The notes under the pieces: model-generated
Seen by the model: only the letters and a program-made list of their open reading frames with translations
What the model was told of the DNA's origin: nothing
Databases searched by the model: none
Translations under genes and position numbers: made by a program
In this document: piece after piece, positions 23,035 to 32,986 of the stretch
Layout of the letters: the number at the start of each line of letters is the position of its first letter
Position numbering within the stretch: position 1 is the stretch's first letter
Source of the DNA: a virus
DNA: 37,562 bases
IMG/VR virus record: IMGVR_UViG_3300034951_000027
Span: 1 to 37,562 of that record
Direction: 5' to 3' (one strand)

Positions 23035-24558
23035 ATGATAGAAAACCAAAACACTGATGTTTACGATGATATGTACCAGCAATGGGAGATCAACGTAAGA
23101 AATCTAATGTCTCAAGGCTTCTCAAGAGAGGAGGCTGAGGCTCAAACATTATCACCGGATCAGGCGCCAACGTTTGAACCTGAGGTTTACTCAGAGGAAT
23201 TTGACGGATCCTCTGGCAATCCAGTTGACGATCCACATAGTTCAATATTTGAAACTACAGTGATCACGAAAGATGATAGGGGCGGTACGGTTACAACAAC
23301 CTCGAAGAACCCTACCCAAACTCCAGATGCTTTAGCTAAGAAGGCTGCGGAAGAGTTAGAAGAATGGCAGAACGCAAATCCTGCGAACTACCCTAACACG
23401 CCAGCACCTGGTACAGATTCGTCAATCTATGATGGTGAGTGGGAAGACCACTCCGCACTAGCAACGTCATTGTCTGATGTTGTCGAGGCTAAGGAGCAAG
23501 AAGCTGCTAGTCTTGAAATGCCTACGACTCCTGTTACCACTGAAGAAGTTAATGTAACTGCAGATGCTGATGCGTCTGTTAAGGTACTGGCTGAAGAGGC
23601 TCCCTATGAGCTAGGTGTTATCAATGATTTTGCTGACTGGGCTGCGAACAGACCAGAAGAAGAGTCCGTCAAGAAGGCTACGGAGATTATTGAGAGAGCT
23701 AAGGAATCAGGCCTTGATAGAGTCAAGCCACATGTATATAAAGCTCTTGGTATAACCTTGGCTTCAATGTTGTTTGGTGCTGATGCAGCTACTGCAGCCA
23801 CTCAAGGTCTTGGAGCTGTCAACAAAACTTTTGAGAATGAAAGACAGGTTCTTTCAAATGCGGCAGCGGTTCAAGCCGAGCAAGAAAAGTTTAAGTTTGA
23901 AGAGACTACTAAGGCAGATCAAAAGATTAGAGCGAAAGCTGCAGAGAATATCTTGGCAGCTCCAGCAAATGAGCAAGCCAGGATTTTAGCAATTCAAGAC
24001 AACAACCAGAAGATGATTACAACTCTTTCTGCTGACATAGACAGAAGTCTTAGTGAGCAAGAGAAGGAAAACTGGGGGGTTAGATCTGTTCGTGGTGAAG
24101 TTGCTAGGGCCGTTGCAAAGATGGAGAGTACCTACAAAGGTTATGACTTAACAAAGTCTATTAACCAAGGTGTCTTTTCGTCTGCTATAGAGAACTGGAT
24201 AACATCACCTGGTCGTAAGACCCCTCTGTTTACATTTATAGAAGATCAGATTGCAAGGAATAAGCTCACCTCTACTGGAGGTTTTGCTGCTGAAGACTTT
24301 GTTCAGGGCTCTATGCCTGTTGAAGACTACCACTCTGCAAACAAAAAGATCTTTGAGAAGATGAAGAGGGTTGCTGGCAAGAAGCTTTCAGATGGACTTC
24401 CAGCAGGTGAAGACGGTGCCGGAAGATTAATGAGAGAAGCTTATGAAAGCTTTAAGACAAACAATACAGATGCATTTGTTGAACTATCAAGAGAAGCTGG
24501 TGAGGCTGGAATGAGCCCGATCATGTTCTTTCTTACTGAAAAATACATACCAAAATAA
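23035..24558 (+). CDS. Internal (ejection) virion protein, 507 aa
   Basis: Start after ACAGGAGACTT. The N-terminal 190 residues are acidic and Pro/Thr-rich and look disordered. A hydrophobic stretch follows (about residues 238-262, ITLASMLFGADAATAATQGLG), then a long charged helical region with coiled-coil character (about 262-345), and a mixed C-terminal domain. A soluble protein with one hydrophobic segment and long helices, placed just before two very large genes, fits the podovirus ejection (core) proteins that form the channel for DNA entry. Assignment is from composition and order. Confidence 0.6.
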   Translation: MIENQNTDVYDDMYQQWEINVRNLMSQGFSREEAEAQTLSPDQAPTFEPEVYSEEFDGSSGNPVDDPHSSIFETTVITKDDRGGTVTTTSKNPTQTPDALAKKAAEELEEWQNANPANYPNTPAPGTDSSIYDGEWEDHSALATSLSDVVEAKEQEAASLEMPTTPVTTEEVNVTADADASVKVLAEEAPYELGVINDFADWAANRPEEESVKKATEIIERAKESGLDRVKPHVYKALGITLASMLFGADAATAATQGLGAVNKTFENERQVLSNAAAVQAEQEKFKFEETTKADQKIRAKAAENILAAPANEQARILAIQDNNQKMITTLSADIDRSLSEQEKENWGVRSVRGEVARAVAKMESTYKGYDLTKSINQGVFSSAIENWITSPGRKTPLFTFIEDQIARNKLTSTGGFAAEDFVQGSMPVEDYHSANKKIFEKMKRVAGKKLSDGLPAGEDGAGRLMREAYESFKTNNTDAFVELSREAGEAGMSPIMFFLTEKYIPK

Positions 24559-24574
24559 ATAACCAAGGAGACTT

Positions 24575-27500
24575 ATGGGAAAGACTGTAGCCGAACAGAT
24601 TGTTGAGGAACGCGCAGGGTTGGCATTCAAGGATGCCGACACGGTTCGTGACCAATACGGTTCTGTTAGATTTAAAAACCTATGGGCTCCTGAGGTTCAA
24701 CACTTTACTGAGGATGGTCTTCAGGGTGCTGAATATGGTGGAGAGTTTTATGCAGACTTGTACGAAGGTCTTGCAAGAGACAACGGATACACAGACGTTA
24801 AAAGATTTGGCGAACAAGGTAAATACGGAAGAGATCTAGGAGACTTAACAAATGAAAACCAAAATCTCTTCACTAGCAAGCTTGTTTACGAAGGACTTGC
24901 CGAGCCAAGCAGCGAAGGTCAAAGAGAAATCTACGATATGGGACTGTTCAACAGAGCCATGCAAGGTGAAGCCAACGAAGAAGACCCCTGGGAAATTGCC
25001 AGACAAAAAGAAAAAGAATACAAACTTGCTACAACAGCTGGGTATAAAGAAATAGCATTCGATGAATCTGAACTTTCAAATTCAAACGAATACTTTGACA
25101 AGGGCTACGGCCCTTTTGTTGATAGAGAAGTTCAGTATAGACACTACGACAGAGACTACAACAATAATGCCAACAGTGCATTCTCAACCAGTATCGAGCA
25201 TGGTCTATTAAGTATTCAACAAAACATAGATGAAGGTATTGCCGCACTCGGAGATGTTCTGAACTCAAAAAGTATGTATGAGTATGGAACAGCCGGTGCG
25301 GAAGCCGTTCAACGTGAGATGGATAAGCTACCTCAGTGGGCTATAGATGTTGCAGACGTAGATGACCTGGCATCAGCCGGAAGGTGGGCTGCAGGAAACA
25401 TTGGTGTCTTCTTGCCATACATGTTGGGACTCGTTGGAACCGCAACTGCAGGGGCACTTATAGCTGGAGCAAGCGTACCGTCAATGATTATTGGTGGCGC
25501 TGTTGCGGCAAGCCCTTTATGGGTTTATGCTGGTGATGTGTACGGTCAGATGGAAGGTGGCATGGACCAGAAGAATGCAGGTGTTGCTTTCTCTGCAGGT
25601 GTTGGCATGTTCCTTCTTGACAGGTTAGGTCTTAAAGGTCTTGTCAGCTCTTCTGCTATGCTTAAGAAAGGTGCAATGGGTGAAGTTGCAGAGGCGTACG
25701 CAAAGAAGTATGGCGTTACTCTAGCTGAAGCTAAAGCCAAAGTCACAAGCGTTAGTGGAGGTATTAATATAAAGGCTCTTGGTGATATCAAGGGACTTAT
25801 AAAATTAGAACTTAACAAGGCAGCACTTGCAAAAGAGTCGATCAAAGGATTTGGCAAGGGTGCATTGATGGAGGGAACGACAGAGGTTGCTCAAGAATCT
25901 TTAGGATACTTCAGTGCCATTGGCGGATCTGAGAAAGAGTTTGACGCAGATGAATATACAAGACTTGTCCAGGCTTCTGCAGCTGGTGGTATGTTCCTTG
26001 GTGGATCTATAAAAGGTGTATCAACAGCTGCTTCAAACTACTCTGGATTTAAAAGACTTCAGAATGAATTAGCATCTCCAAAGAATAAAGACAACTCACA
26101 CATTGGCAAAACTCTTGAGGAGAATCTTGACAGCCTTGTTGGAGAAGACTTCTCTGTTGATCAGTTGGTCAATGACGGCGCCGAGGTTGTCCAAGACAGC
26201 CCTGAAAGTGTCTTCATAGAAAGCCTTGGAGATGTTGTTAAAAATATGGAAAGCTCTACTGCTATACCTATTGATACTAAAGATATTAATTCTGCAGCAG
26301 ATGAGGAGATAGTCAAGGGTCATAATCTAGACAAAGCTAAATTTAATGGAGGCTCCAAAGGTCTTTGGCAATCCACTAAGGAGTTTCCTAAAAGGTTTGT
26401 TAAGCAGTTTGGCTCTCTATGGGAAGATAAACTACTAGGTCCTAATGCAACCACGACTGATAAGGGCAAGAAGATCTGGAAGGTTATTGCTACAATGGCT
26501 GGACATGGAACGAAGTCCTTTATGCAGGGATACAACACAGGTGAGACCAGAAGACTATTGTCACAAGACTTTACGTTTAACTCTGGCGTTCTTGAAGGTA
26601 GACTGTATAAGCTTTTGAATGTTGGCCTAGGTCGCATGAAGAAAAGCACAGCAAGGAAAGAGTTTGTCGAGTACTACAACAATAAGAAAGACTCTGTAGA
26701 TAAAGATGGCAAGGTAATCAAGAAAGGTTTTGTAGCAGAGAAGCACAAGATGTTGGCAGAAGATTTTGAGGCTCTAATACTAGAGTACAGATCTCTGACC
26801 GATGGTCTTAGAAAAACTGTTATGGATCTTACTGGAGAAGCTGTTGGTGTTAAGGACGACTGGTTCTTTGAAAGCTCTCGTTTAAATACTGATGAGGTTT
26901 CAAAAGATAAAGATGGATTCGTGGCCGCTCTTATTGAGAATGGCTGGTCAAGCAATGAGGCTAATGACTTTTGGGAGAGACTTATTAATGGTCCTCCTGG
27001 ATATGACCCATCAAAACTTAAAGAGCTTGGGTTTAAAAACTTTAGATCAAAGTCCTTAAGAGAGAATAAGGATGTTCTTGATTCTGCCTTCAGGGGAACT
27101 AAGTTTATGCAAGACGATCCATTCCAAAGGCTTGCAGAGAACGCCCAAGAACAGATCAACTATGCTGTTGACAAAAGGTATTACGGAAATGACATGGAGA
27201 AGATTAAGAAACTCCTTGTTATGTTGAAGAGCGAGATGGGTGAGGATTGGGATCCAAGAATTGCCTCTCAAACTATTGACAGTATTTCTGCGGCTCGTGG
27301 TGACTATAAAAGAATGAAAAGCAAGACAGCCGAGAGAATGGTAGGACACTTTACGTTCCTTAATACTCTTACTCATCTGTCACTATCAACGCTCGCTTCG
27401 TTTCCTGAAGCCGCTATAGTATTACTTGGTGCTACAAGAGACGCAAAGCTTATGGATCTAATCCAGAAAGGTGCTGTTGATCTTGGACATCACTACGGTA

Positions 27501-28612
27501 ATGCAGCTGGAGAGGCTTGGTCTTACATAGGCCCAGGCTCTGGAGTTAGCAGAGATCAGTACGTAAGAAACGTTGTTGACTTTTACCGTTATGGTTATGG
27601 AAGTTCTACTCACGGTGCTATTGGTCAAGTCGGTCTTGATGACGCTATCTACAAGACATCCAAGATAAAGAGTGGTGTTCTTAAAGCGTTCTTCTGGGCT
27701 AATGGTTTGAAAATCTATACAGACGCTACAAGGATTGCTCGATTAGCTTTGGCTAATGATGCTATCTTTGGAGACCTGGAGATCATAGCTATGTATCCAC
27801 CTGGCCACAAGGCTAGAGATACAGGGTTATTCCACAATGCCTTTGAAAGAATTAGAGAGTTAAACATTGATCCTGATCAGGCTGCTTTGGATTATCAAAC
27901 TACACTGGTCAAGCTTAATGATAAGCTTGGTGAAGGGTATCTTGATAACCTAACGTCTGAGGATATCTACGCTAATCTTATAGATATTATGCCTGAGTTT
28001 GTTAACACTATGGACATTGCGCGTATGTCTTGGGTAGATAATGCTATCGCTCATCCAGACGCAATGAACCGTCCTACTTGGTATTCCAATCCGTACTATA
28101 GATTGTTTACCCAGTATAATGGTTTCATGTCTGTGTTTACTTCACACATCTTACCAAAGATTTGGAGAAGAGTTAAGGAGGGAGATCCTTCAGCAAGGTA
28201 CAATGCAGTTGCGGTTGCAGCTTCAATGATTGCTCTTGGATTCTTAAGTCAAGCCCTTAAAGATGAGTGGAAGTATGACGGCAGACCTACCTGGATTACT
28301 GATAAGGGTTATGTTCAAAGAGGTATCTCAAGTAGTGGCCTTATAGGAACTCCCGAGAAACTTCTTAGTATGATTAGTCCTCTGTATGATACGACCAAGC
28401 AACCTTGGGAGTCTTATCCTGAGCACATTGCAGGTAGGGTTGGAGACGCCGGGGAGGATCTCCTTGGTCCAACATGGAAACATGGTAAGAACTTATCTAA
28501 ACTTGTTATGTCTCAAATTGAAGGGAACGATGAACTTAGAAATATATATCTCACTAAAGAGATACCAATTGCTGGAACAAACTATTCCTTTAAAGAATGG
28601 ATGCAGAAATAA
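24575..28612 (+). CDS. Large internal (ejection) virion protein, 1345 aa
   Basis: Start after CCAAGGAGACTT. A hydrophobic cluster lies at about residues 268-325 (GVFLPYMLGLVGTATAGALIAG and SMIIGGAVAASPLWVYAG); such segments are typical of large podovirus internal proteins that cross the host membrane during ejection. The segment EGTTEVAQESLGYFSAIGG, followed by Gly-rich FLGG, is commonly seen in these proteins. The rest is charged and mostly helical. I see no lysozyme-like transglycosylase signature (unlike T7 gp16). It precedes the putative virion RNA polymerase and may be the portal for its delivery (inference). Confidence 0.7.
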   Translation: MGKTVAEQIVEERAGLAFKDADTVRDQYGSVRFKNLWAPEVQHFTEDGLQGAEYGGEFYADLYEGLARDNGYTDVKRFGEQGKYGRDLGDLTNENQNLFTSKLVYEGLAEPSSEGQREIYDMGLFNRAMQGEANEEDPWEIARQKEKEYKLATTAGYKEIAFDESELSNSNEYFDKGYGPFVDREVQYRHYDRDYNNNANSAFSTSIEHGLLSIQQNIDEGIAALGDVLNSKSMYEYGTAGAEAVQREMDKLPQWAIDVADVDDLASAGRWAAGNIGVFLPYMLGLVGTATAGALIAGASVPSMIIGGAVAASPLWVYAGDVYGQMEGGMDQKNAGVAFSAGVGMFLLDRLGLKGLVSSSAMLKKGAMGEVAEAYAKKYGVTLAEAKAKVTSVSGGINIKALGDIKGLIKLELNKAALAKESIKGFGKGALMEGTTEVAQESLGYFSAIGGSEKEFDADEYTRLVQASAAGGMFLGGSIKGVSTAASNYSGFKRLQNELASPKNKDNSHIGKTLEENLDSLVGEDFSVDQLVNDGAEVVQDSPESVFIESLGDVVKNMESSTAIPIDTKDINSAADEEIVKGHNLDKAKFNGGSKGLWQSTKEFPKRFVKQFGSLWEDKLLGPNATTTDKGKKIWKVIATMAGHGTKSFMQGYNTGETRRLLSQDFTFNSGVLEGRLYKLLNVGLGRMKKSTARKEFVEYYNNKKDSVDKDGKVIKKGFVAEKHKMLAEDFEALILEYRSLTDGLRKTVMDLTGEAVGVKDDWFFESSRLNTDEVSKDKDGFVAALIENGWSSNEANDFWERLINGPPGYDPSKLKELGFKNFRSKSLRENKDVLDSAFRGTKFMQDDPFQRLAENAQEQINYAVDKRYYGNDMEKIKKLLVMLKSEMGEDWDPRIASQTIDSISAARGDYKRMKSKTAERMVGHFTFLNTLTHLSLSTLASFPEAAIVLLGATRDAKLMDLIQKGAVDLGHHYGNAAGEAWSYIGPGSGVSRDQYVRNVVDFYRYGYGSSTHGAIGQVGLDDAIYKTSKIKSGVLKAFFWANGLKIYTDATRIARLALANDAIFGDLEIIAMYPPGHKARDTGLFHNAFERIRELNIDPDQAALDYQTTLVKLNDKLGEGYLDNLTSEDIYANLIDIMPEFVNTMDIARMSWVDNAIAHPDAMNRPTWYSNPYYRLFTQYNGFMSVFTSHILPKIWRRVKEGDPSARYNAVAVAASMIALGFLSQALKDEWKYDGRPTWITDKGYVQRGISSSGLIGTPEKLLSMISPLYDTTKQPWESYPEHIAGRVGDAGEDLLGPTWKHGKNLSKLVMSQIEGNDELRNIYLTKEIPIAGTNYSFKEWMQK

Positions 28613-28629
28613 TATAAACAGGAGTACTT

Positions 28630-31600
28630 ATGCCTTTAGGTAAAATCACAGCTCAGTCGGCAAACAGGGGTCCAACTCCTGAAGAGATCAAGATAATGGA
28701 GGAGCGTAAGGCTGGTATTAAAAACACCGAAGCCCTTAATGTCGACAGTCAAACGGAGGACGCAGTAAATAGCGTCCTTCCAAATCTTGATCAGATACAT
28801 GAAAGATCTCTGCCGTCCTCCTCTGGAGACCCTGTGTCTGCTGCTGGCGGTGTTGATGTCCCTGAGGGTCGTGAACTTGCAGCAGCTATTGGAAGGGAAC
28901 AGTACAGTCTTGCTCCGGAGATTCTTAGAAGATCTCCAGGCACAGCCTTTGAGGACCCTAACTTACTAAGGGAAGAGGAAGATGCTCTTCTTGAAACCTT
29001 TGCTTTACAAGAGGGTGTTAGTAAGGACAGGGTTGCAACAGACCCAGCTCTTTATGAAAAGTTTGGTAGATACCTTGGAGCTCAGACAGATACGCTTAAT
29101 CAGGAGAAGTACTTTGAGTACACATCTGAAGGTAAAGCTGGCAGCGGACGTAAGGTCCCGACACCATGGCTAAGTCCAAAGTTTGTCCAGGAGAACACAG
29201 GTGTTGCCGTACTGAGGACGCCTGAGGGCGGAGAAGTACAGACTAGAGACTTTGGTCCTTCAATCTCCAAGAACATGCAGGACTTTTCAAACAGAGCGTC
29301 TGAAGAGGTTAACAAGACTTTGAATGACTCCTTTAATCCAGCAAACCTCAAGAGTCAACAGGATCTTTCAAGAAAGATTCAGGAAAGCTCCGGGTTAAAC
29401 CCAGAGACCATTGATGAATTTATGTACACGCTTGTTAATAACTATGCTGCGGTACGTGAGGGGAACACAGATGCAAGTAAGTTTTGGTCTGATGTTTTCC
29501 TTCACTCAGTTCTATCACATACTCGAAAGAATATGTGGAGACAGAGAGAGGCATCAACAAAGTCTGCAACTGATAAGGCTAAGTCGCCTGATTCAAATGA
29601 GGACATTATGTCTGGACTTGCTGATGACAATGCTATTGGTAGGATGGCTCTTACCTCAATGGGTTTTGAGTCACCAACCAAAGACCAAGTACAGATGGCA
29701 GGGTCACTGGCTAGAAATATAGTTGAGTATACATTCCAAGAAGACGATCCGTCTGGCGGAATGGTTGATACAAATAATGGAGAGAGACCTAAAGGCTTTG
29801 AGCACAGGTCTTTGTTCAGGACAATTAAAGTTCCTGGCGTAAATAAGAAAGGACAAGCGGTTGATAATCTTCTAACCGTTCTTACTAGAGAGGGTGAGCT
29901 TGTAGCTGAAAAGCTAGAGCCACTTACCAATAAGATCATTCCTAGCTCATCAAGAACTGTAAGGTTTTCTGAAAGGGAAACCACAACTCGTGATGCCAAG
30001 GTTAGGAAGACAGCAAGTCTTAAAGACGTCGAGCAGGGTGATGTTGAAAATCAAAGGGTTAACCTTGATGTTATGAACAATACCCCTCATGGCGTTCACA
30101 ACGCTGGTCTTGATATGATACTTGGTATCTTGTCAAATCCTCAGGCAGTTGCAGGCTTAGACTCCCAAGGGTTTATGAACATAGCTGGAAACGGCTTTGG
30201 AGACAAGGGATCTTTTGGTAAAAGGTTTGGCTTAACTGTCTATAGGGATGACTATGGCAAGGCTATCAAGAATGAAGATGGCACTGTCAAATACAAAGAC
30301 AACTCTGGAGATAGAAATAAAGACTTGATTCTCAAAGATACTATTAAGTGGGCGACAGATAACAAGGATACAGAAATGTTTTTCTATGACTACTTCTATG
30401 GTAACAATAATAGAATGATGGTTGACCAGACTCAAGGAAACTACCAGTCAAATAAACTAGCTAGGTCTCTGCTTGAGGCTGGCATCAAAGAGGTTTATAG
30501 TTTATCAAACCCACGACATGTTAAGCTTTTGAAAGCTGGCATTATGAAAAGGTTTGGTCATGACAAGAAGTCTATAGAGGATACTGCTAATTTGTTTGAT
30601 GGATCTATTAGGGAGTTTCAGCGGATGGTGGGAACTATTGCTGGAGATGGTGGCGTTGAGTTGGTTAAACTCGCCGGTAGTGAGGAGGGCTTTGCTAGTC
30701 TTTCAGCTATAGCCGAGGCCGTTACACTTGCTGCTGCCTTAAAGGTACACAATGGTGGCGGATCTGACGTCTACAAGTCGGGATTCTATGTTGAGATTGA
30801 TGGTCTTACAAATGGTATGGCACACTCTTCAATGCAGGCTGGAGACATCAACACGGCTAGGTCAACAAACATATTCTCTAAGAATGAGTTTGACAGGGCT
30901 GTTGAGAGAGGTGAGGTTGAGGGACTGGATGTTTATGACAGAACCTTCGCAACAATGATCGACCATGCTGAGAGTTCTGGAGACAAGTCTGTTATAAGTT
31001 TCTTAAGTGCTCTTGAGTCTGGAGACTCAAAACTTGGAAGAGGCTTTGCTAAGTCACCAGTTATGATCTTTGGCTACGGAGCCGGTGATGCTGTGATTGA
31101 TCTTTCTGTAAAGGCATACTTCAAAGACTTGTTCACGGAAAAACCAGGACTTCTTAATACAATCATCAAAGATATTGGTGAGGGTGGTGTTGAGAAAGTT
31201 ATTGACAGGTTGTCGGAGTCTATAAACGTTGCGCTTAAATCTGACTTCTCTTTGATTAAAGAGTTGACTGACACGCTTCAGTCTATAGGTAATGATGCAT
31301 CCATCCAGGGCTTTGGCTTGTCTGTCCCATTAATTAATGGAGGCAGATCTAACTTCGGTAAGATCGAGTTTGATGTTGACTACGACAGCAGGCACAGATA
31401 TCACGTGGGTGGTAGCAAGGCAGCTATAGGTAAAGACGGATCTCCTTATGTGAGGAAGCGTGTAGAGTTTTCTACATACAAAACCAGTAGAGAGATGAAC
31501 CCTTTAAGTAGTCTTGATAAGAGAAACTATAAGGGCGAGCTTAAGAAGTCTTACAAGGCTGCGACGCAAGCCGTTATCTTAAACCATGCTAATGACAATA

Positions 31601-32055
31601 TCAACATGACAAACGCCATTAGAAATCTTCATAACAAAGGTCTCAGGAACACATCGGCACATATCTTTGATGGTCTTCTAGTCACTCCGTTGAGAGCTGA
31701 AGAAGCTGCGAGAGAATTGAACGATGTATTCATGAAGGTAAACAAGCACCCTAAGAGTCACTTAAAGTCTATGCTTAAGAGCTTACACTTTGAGCTTGAC
31801 CCAGCAGGAAATGTTATAGAAGATCCTAACAACCCACTTCCAGAAGGTAAGGTTGGGAAGGAGCGTTTCCTAAGGAGACTCCTTCCAGACGGTTCGGCTT
31901 TTGCAGAGGAGCATGGCTTATCAACATGGGATAAGAGGCTAGATCGTTACGCTTATCACATGGATCCTGAGTTAAACATAGCAGTGTCTACTATAAACAA
32001 TAGAAGAGACAATGCTACCAAGGTATTGCACGGCGCCTTACAGTTCTTCTTTTAA
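28630..32055 (+). CDS. Putative virion-associated single-subunit RNA polymerase (N4/T7-type)
   Basis: 1141 aa, start after ACAGGAGTACTT. Signature elements of T7-family polymerases appear in the right order. A segment NTPHGVHNAGLDMI (about 490) resembles T7's NTAWKINKKVL. A variant of the DxxGR block follows at 587-595 (DYFYGNNNR), then GNYQSNKLARSLL. Motif A is IDGLTNGMAH with catalytic Asp D724 (compare T7 DGSCSGIQH). Motif B is R804-GFA-K808-SPVMIFG-Y816-G, whose R/K/Y spacing equals T7 R627, K631 and Y639. Motif C is HIFDGLL with D1014. The length is close to the N4 mini-vRNAP core (about 1100 aa). Lying last in the virion/ejection gene run suggests it is packaged and injected, as in N4 (inference). 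Confidence 0.78.
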   Translation: MPLGKITAQSANRGPTPEEIKIMEERKAGIKNTEALNVDSQTEDAVNSVLPNLDQIHERSLPSSSGDPVSAAGGVDVPEGRELAAAIGREQYSLAPEILRRSPGTAFEDPNLLREEEDALLETFALQEGVSKDRVATDPALYEKFGRYLGAQTDTLNQEKYFEYTSEGKAGSGRKVPTPWLSPKFVQENTGVAVLRTPEGGEVQTRDFGPSISKNMQDFSNRASEEVNKTLNDSFNPANLKSQQDLSRKIQESSGLNPETIDEFMYTLVNNYAAVREGNTDASKFWSDVFLHSVLSHTRKNMWRQREASTKSATDKAKSPDSNEDIMSGLADDNAIGRMALTSMGFESPTKDQVQMAGSLARNIVEYTFQEDDPSGGMVDTNNGERPKGFEHRSLFRTIKVPGVNKKGQAVDNLLTVLTREGELVAEKLEPLTNKIIPSSSRTVRFSERETTTRDAKVRKTASLKDVEQGDVENQRVNLDVMNNTPHGVHNAGLDMILGILSNPQAVAGLDSQGFMNIAGNGFGDKGSFGKRFGLTVYRDDYGKAIKNEDGTVKYKDNSGDRNKDLILKDTIKWATDNKDTEMFFYDYFYGNNNRMMVDQTQGNYQSNKLARSLLEAGIKEVYSLSNPRHVKLLKAGIMKRFGHDKKSIEDTANLFDGSIREFQRMVGTIAGDGGVELVKLAGSEEGFASLSAIAEAVTLAAALKVHNGGGSDVYKSGFYVEIDGLTNGMAHSSMQAGDINTARSTNIFSKNEFDRAVERGEVEGLDVYDRTFATMIDHAESSGDKSVISFLSALESGDSKLGRGFAKSPVMIFGYGAGDAVIDLSVKAYFKDLFTEKPGLLNTIIKDIGEGGVEKVIDRLSESINVALKSDFSLIKELTDTLQSIGNDASIQGFGLSVPLINGGRSNFGKIEFDVDYDSRHRYHVGGSKAAIGKDGSPYVRKRVEFSTYKTSREMNPLSSLDKRNYKGELKKSYKAATQAVILNHANDNINMTNAIRNLHNKGLRNTSAHIFDGLLVTPLRAEEAARELNDVFMKVNKHPKSHLKSMLKSLHFELDPAGNVIEDPNNPLPEGKVGKERFLRRLLPDGSAFAEEHGLSTWDKRLDRYAYHMDPELNIAVSTINNRRDNATKVLHGALQFFF

Positions 32056-32057
32056 AT

Positions 32058-32105
32058 AAAAAACCCCAACAAGTCCATTACGGATTTGTTGGGGTTTTCT
32101 TTTTT
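32058..32105. terminator. Bidirectional rho-independent terminator between converging operons
   Basis: Left arm CCCCAACAAGTCC (32064-32076) pairs with GGATTTGTTGGGG (32082-32094), with one G-T wobble and a five-base loop (ATTAC). It is flanked by an A-run (32058-32063) and a T-run (32095-32105), so it would end transcription from both sides. It lies three bases after the polymerase stop, and the minus-strand gene's stop codon is inside the T-run. Confidence 0.93.
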
Positions 32106-32379
32106 AATATCCTCTAGCTTTCTTAACTTCAGATATTGTCTTTCTTCCTTGTCGCTTACCATTGTCGGCTACCTTTCTTGCCCGGGCCTTTGCTTTTGCT
32201 CCTGACATGCCACCTTTGACAGCCCTTTCATATTCTGATTGGATGTTCTGTTCATAAACCTTGTTGATCATCCATTCGTTTATCTCTGGTGTTCCAGCTA
32301 ACTCCTCTGGAACGTTATGTTTACTCACAAACTCCTGATCTGTTATTCCAGATTCAGACATGATGTTATGGTCTTTCAT
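32104..32379 (-). CDS. Hypothetical protein, 91 aa, basic C-terminus
   Basis: Last gene of the minus-strand unit, start preceded by AGGAC. The N-terminal half is acidic and helical (EINEWMINKVYEQNIQSEYE), the C-terminal half basic and Gly/Ala/Lys-rich (MSGAKAKARARKVADNGKRQ), so it may bind nucleic acid. Its stop lies in the terminator T-run. Not recognised. Confidence 0.62.
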   Translation of the reverse strand: MKDHNIMSESGITDQEFVSKHNVPEELAGTPEINEWMINKVYEQNIQSEYERAVKGGMSGAKAKARARKVADNGKRQGRKTISEVKKARGY

Positions 32380-32380
32380 A

Positions 32381-32566
32381 TTAATGTCCTACTATAATTT
32401 TAGATTTGTCTGGAGTAACTTCATAGTCTGACTCCAGGTGTTCAATGAGGGACTTAACAAAGTTACGCTCCTCGTCCATTGGGTAGATCATCTCGATCAC
32501 CTCTGTTCTCTTTGCCTTCTCATCATCATCGATGATAGTAAAGGTTGCTTTAACCACTGTGTCCAT
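32381..32566 (-). CDS. Hypothetical protein, 61 aa
   Basis: Small acidic protein that overlaps the upstream gene by 17 bases. Beta-strand start (VVKATFTIID), Asp/Glu/Lys-rich middle and a short helix (NFVKSLIEHLES). AGGAGGAC before the ATG is a strong ribosome site, which supports it as real. No function recognised. Confidence 0.65.
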   Translation of the reverse strand: MDTVVKATFTIIDDDEKAKRTEVIEMIYPMDEERNFVKSLIEHLESDYEVTPDKSKIIVGH

Positions 32567-32735
32567 GGTCCTCCTCGTTTACTAAGTTGTACCCTAAGAT
32601 AGCCATGCTTTTTATTAAGCTTCTTAGAGCGTCGTCTGCTGCATTAATAATGTCGTCTGACATGTTGTCGGTTACTAAACCTCTACATGCTTCTGTCATA
32701 TCAATCAGGTCTTGTGCTGCATTCTCTCTTGTCAT
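32550..32735 (-). CDS. Hypothetical protein, 61 aa
   Basis: Starts in the ATGA overlap with the preceding gene. Helical and acidic (NAAQDLIDMTEACRG, then IINAADDALRSLIKSMAILGY). No motif recognised. Overlaps at both ends fit a compact early phage operon. Confidence 0.62.
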   Translation of the reverse strand: MTRENAAQDLIDMTEACRGLVTDNMSDDIINAADDALRSLIKSMAILGYNLVNEEDHGHSG

Positions 32736-32986
32736 TTGTTTTCCTTTTTAAATTGTTCCTGGGATTGTGCCCATCTGTTCTTCCACTCCATCACTCTTGG
32801 CTCATCCGGAGGGTCTCCAATAATATTGCCTATGTCATCGCAATTTGTACTGGGCTTTTTGGTACCAAACATCCTGTCAAGTCTGCCTCCGTACTCTCTA
32901 TGTTGTCTACATAGTAGTACCTCTTCATCGGTCAGCATTAGTCTTTCCAGTATGGCATCAAAGGTGTATGCCTTTTCATCCTTCAT
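32732..32986 (-). CDS. Hypothetical protein, 84 aa
   Basis: Overlaps its upstream neighbour by 11 bases and the downstream one by 4. Contains MLTDEEVLLCRQHREYGGRLDRMF (helical, split here only for description) and a C-terminal basic/Trp segment (VMEWKNRWAQSQEQF). Two Cys are not arranged as a zinc site. Not recognised. Confidence 0.62.
   Translation of the reverse strand: MKDEKAYTFDAILERLMLTDEEVLLCRQHREYGGRLDRMFGTKKPSTNCDDIGNIIGDPPDEPRVMEWKNRWAQSQEQFKKENK

Noticed and set aside
26674-27159. Long antisense open frames inside the large virion genes (for example 161 aa on the minus strand)
   Set aside because: No ribosome sites, low-complexity products rich in Ser and Leu, and full overlap with well-supported plus-strand genes.
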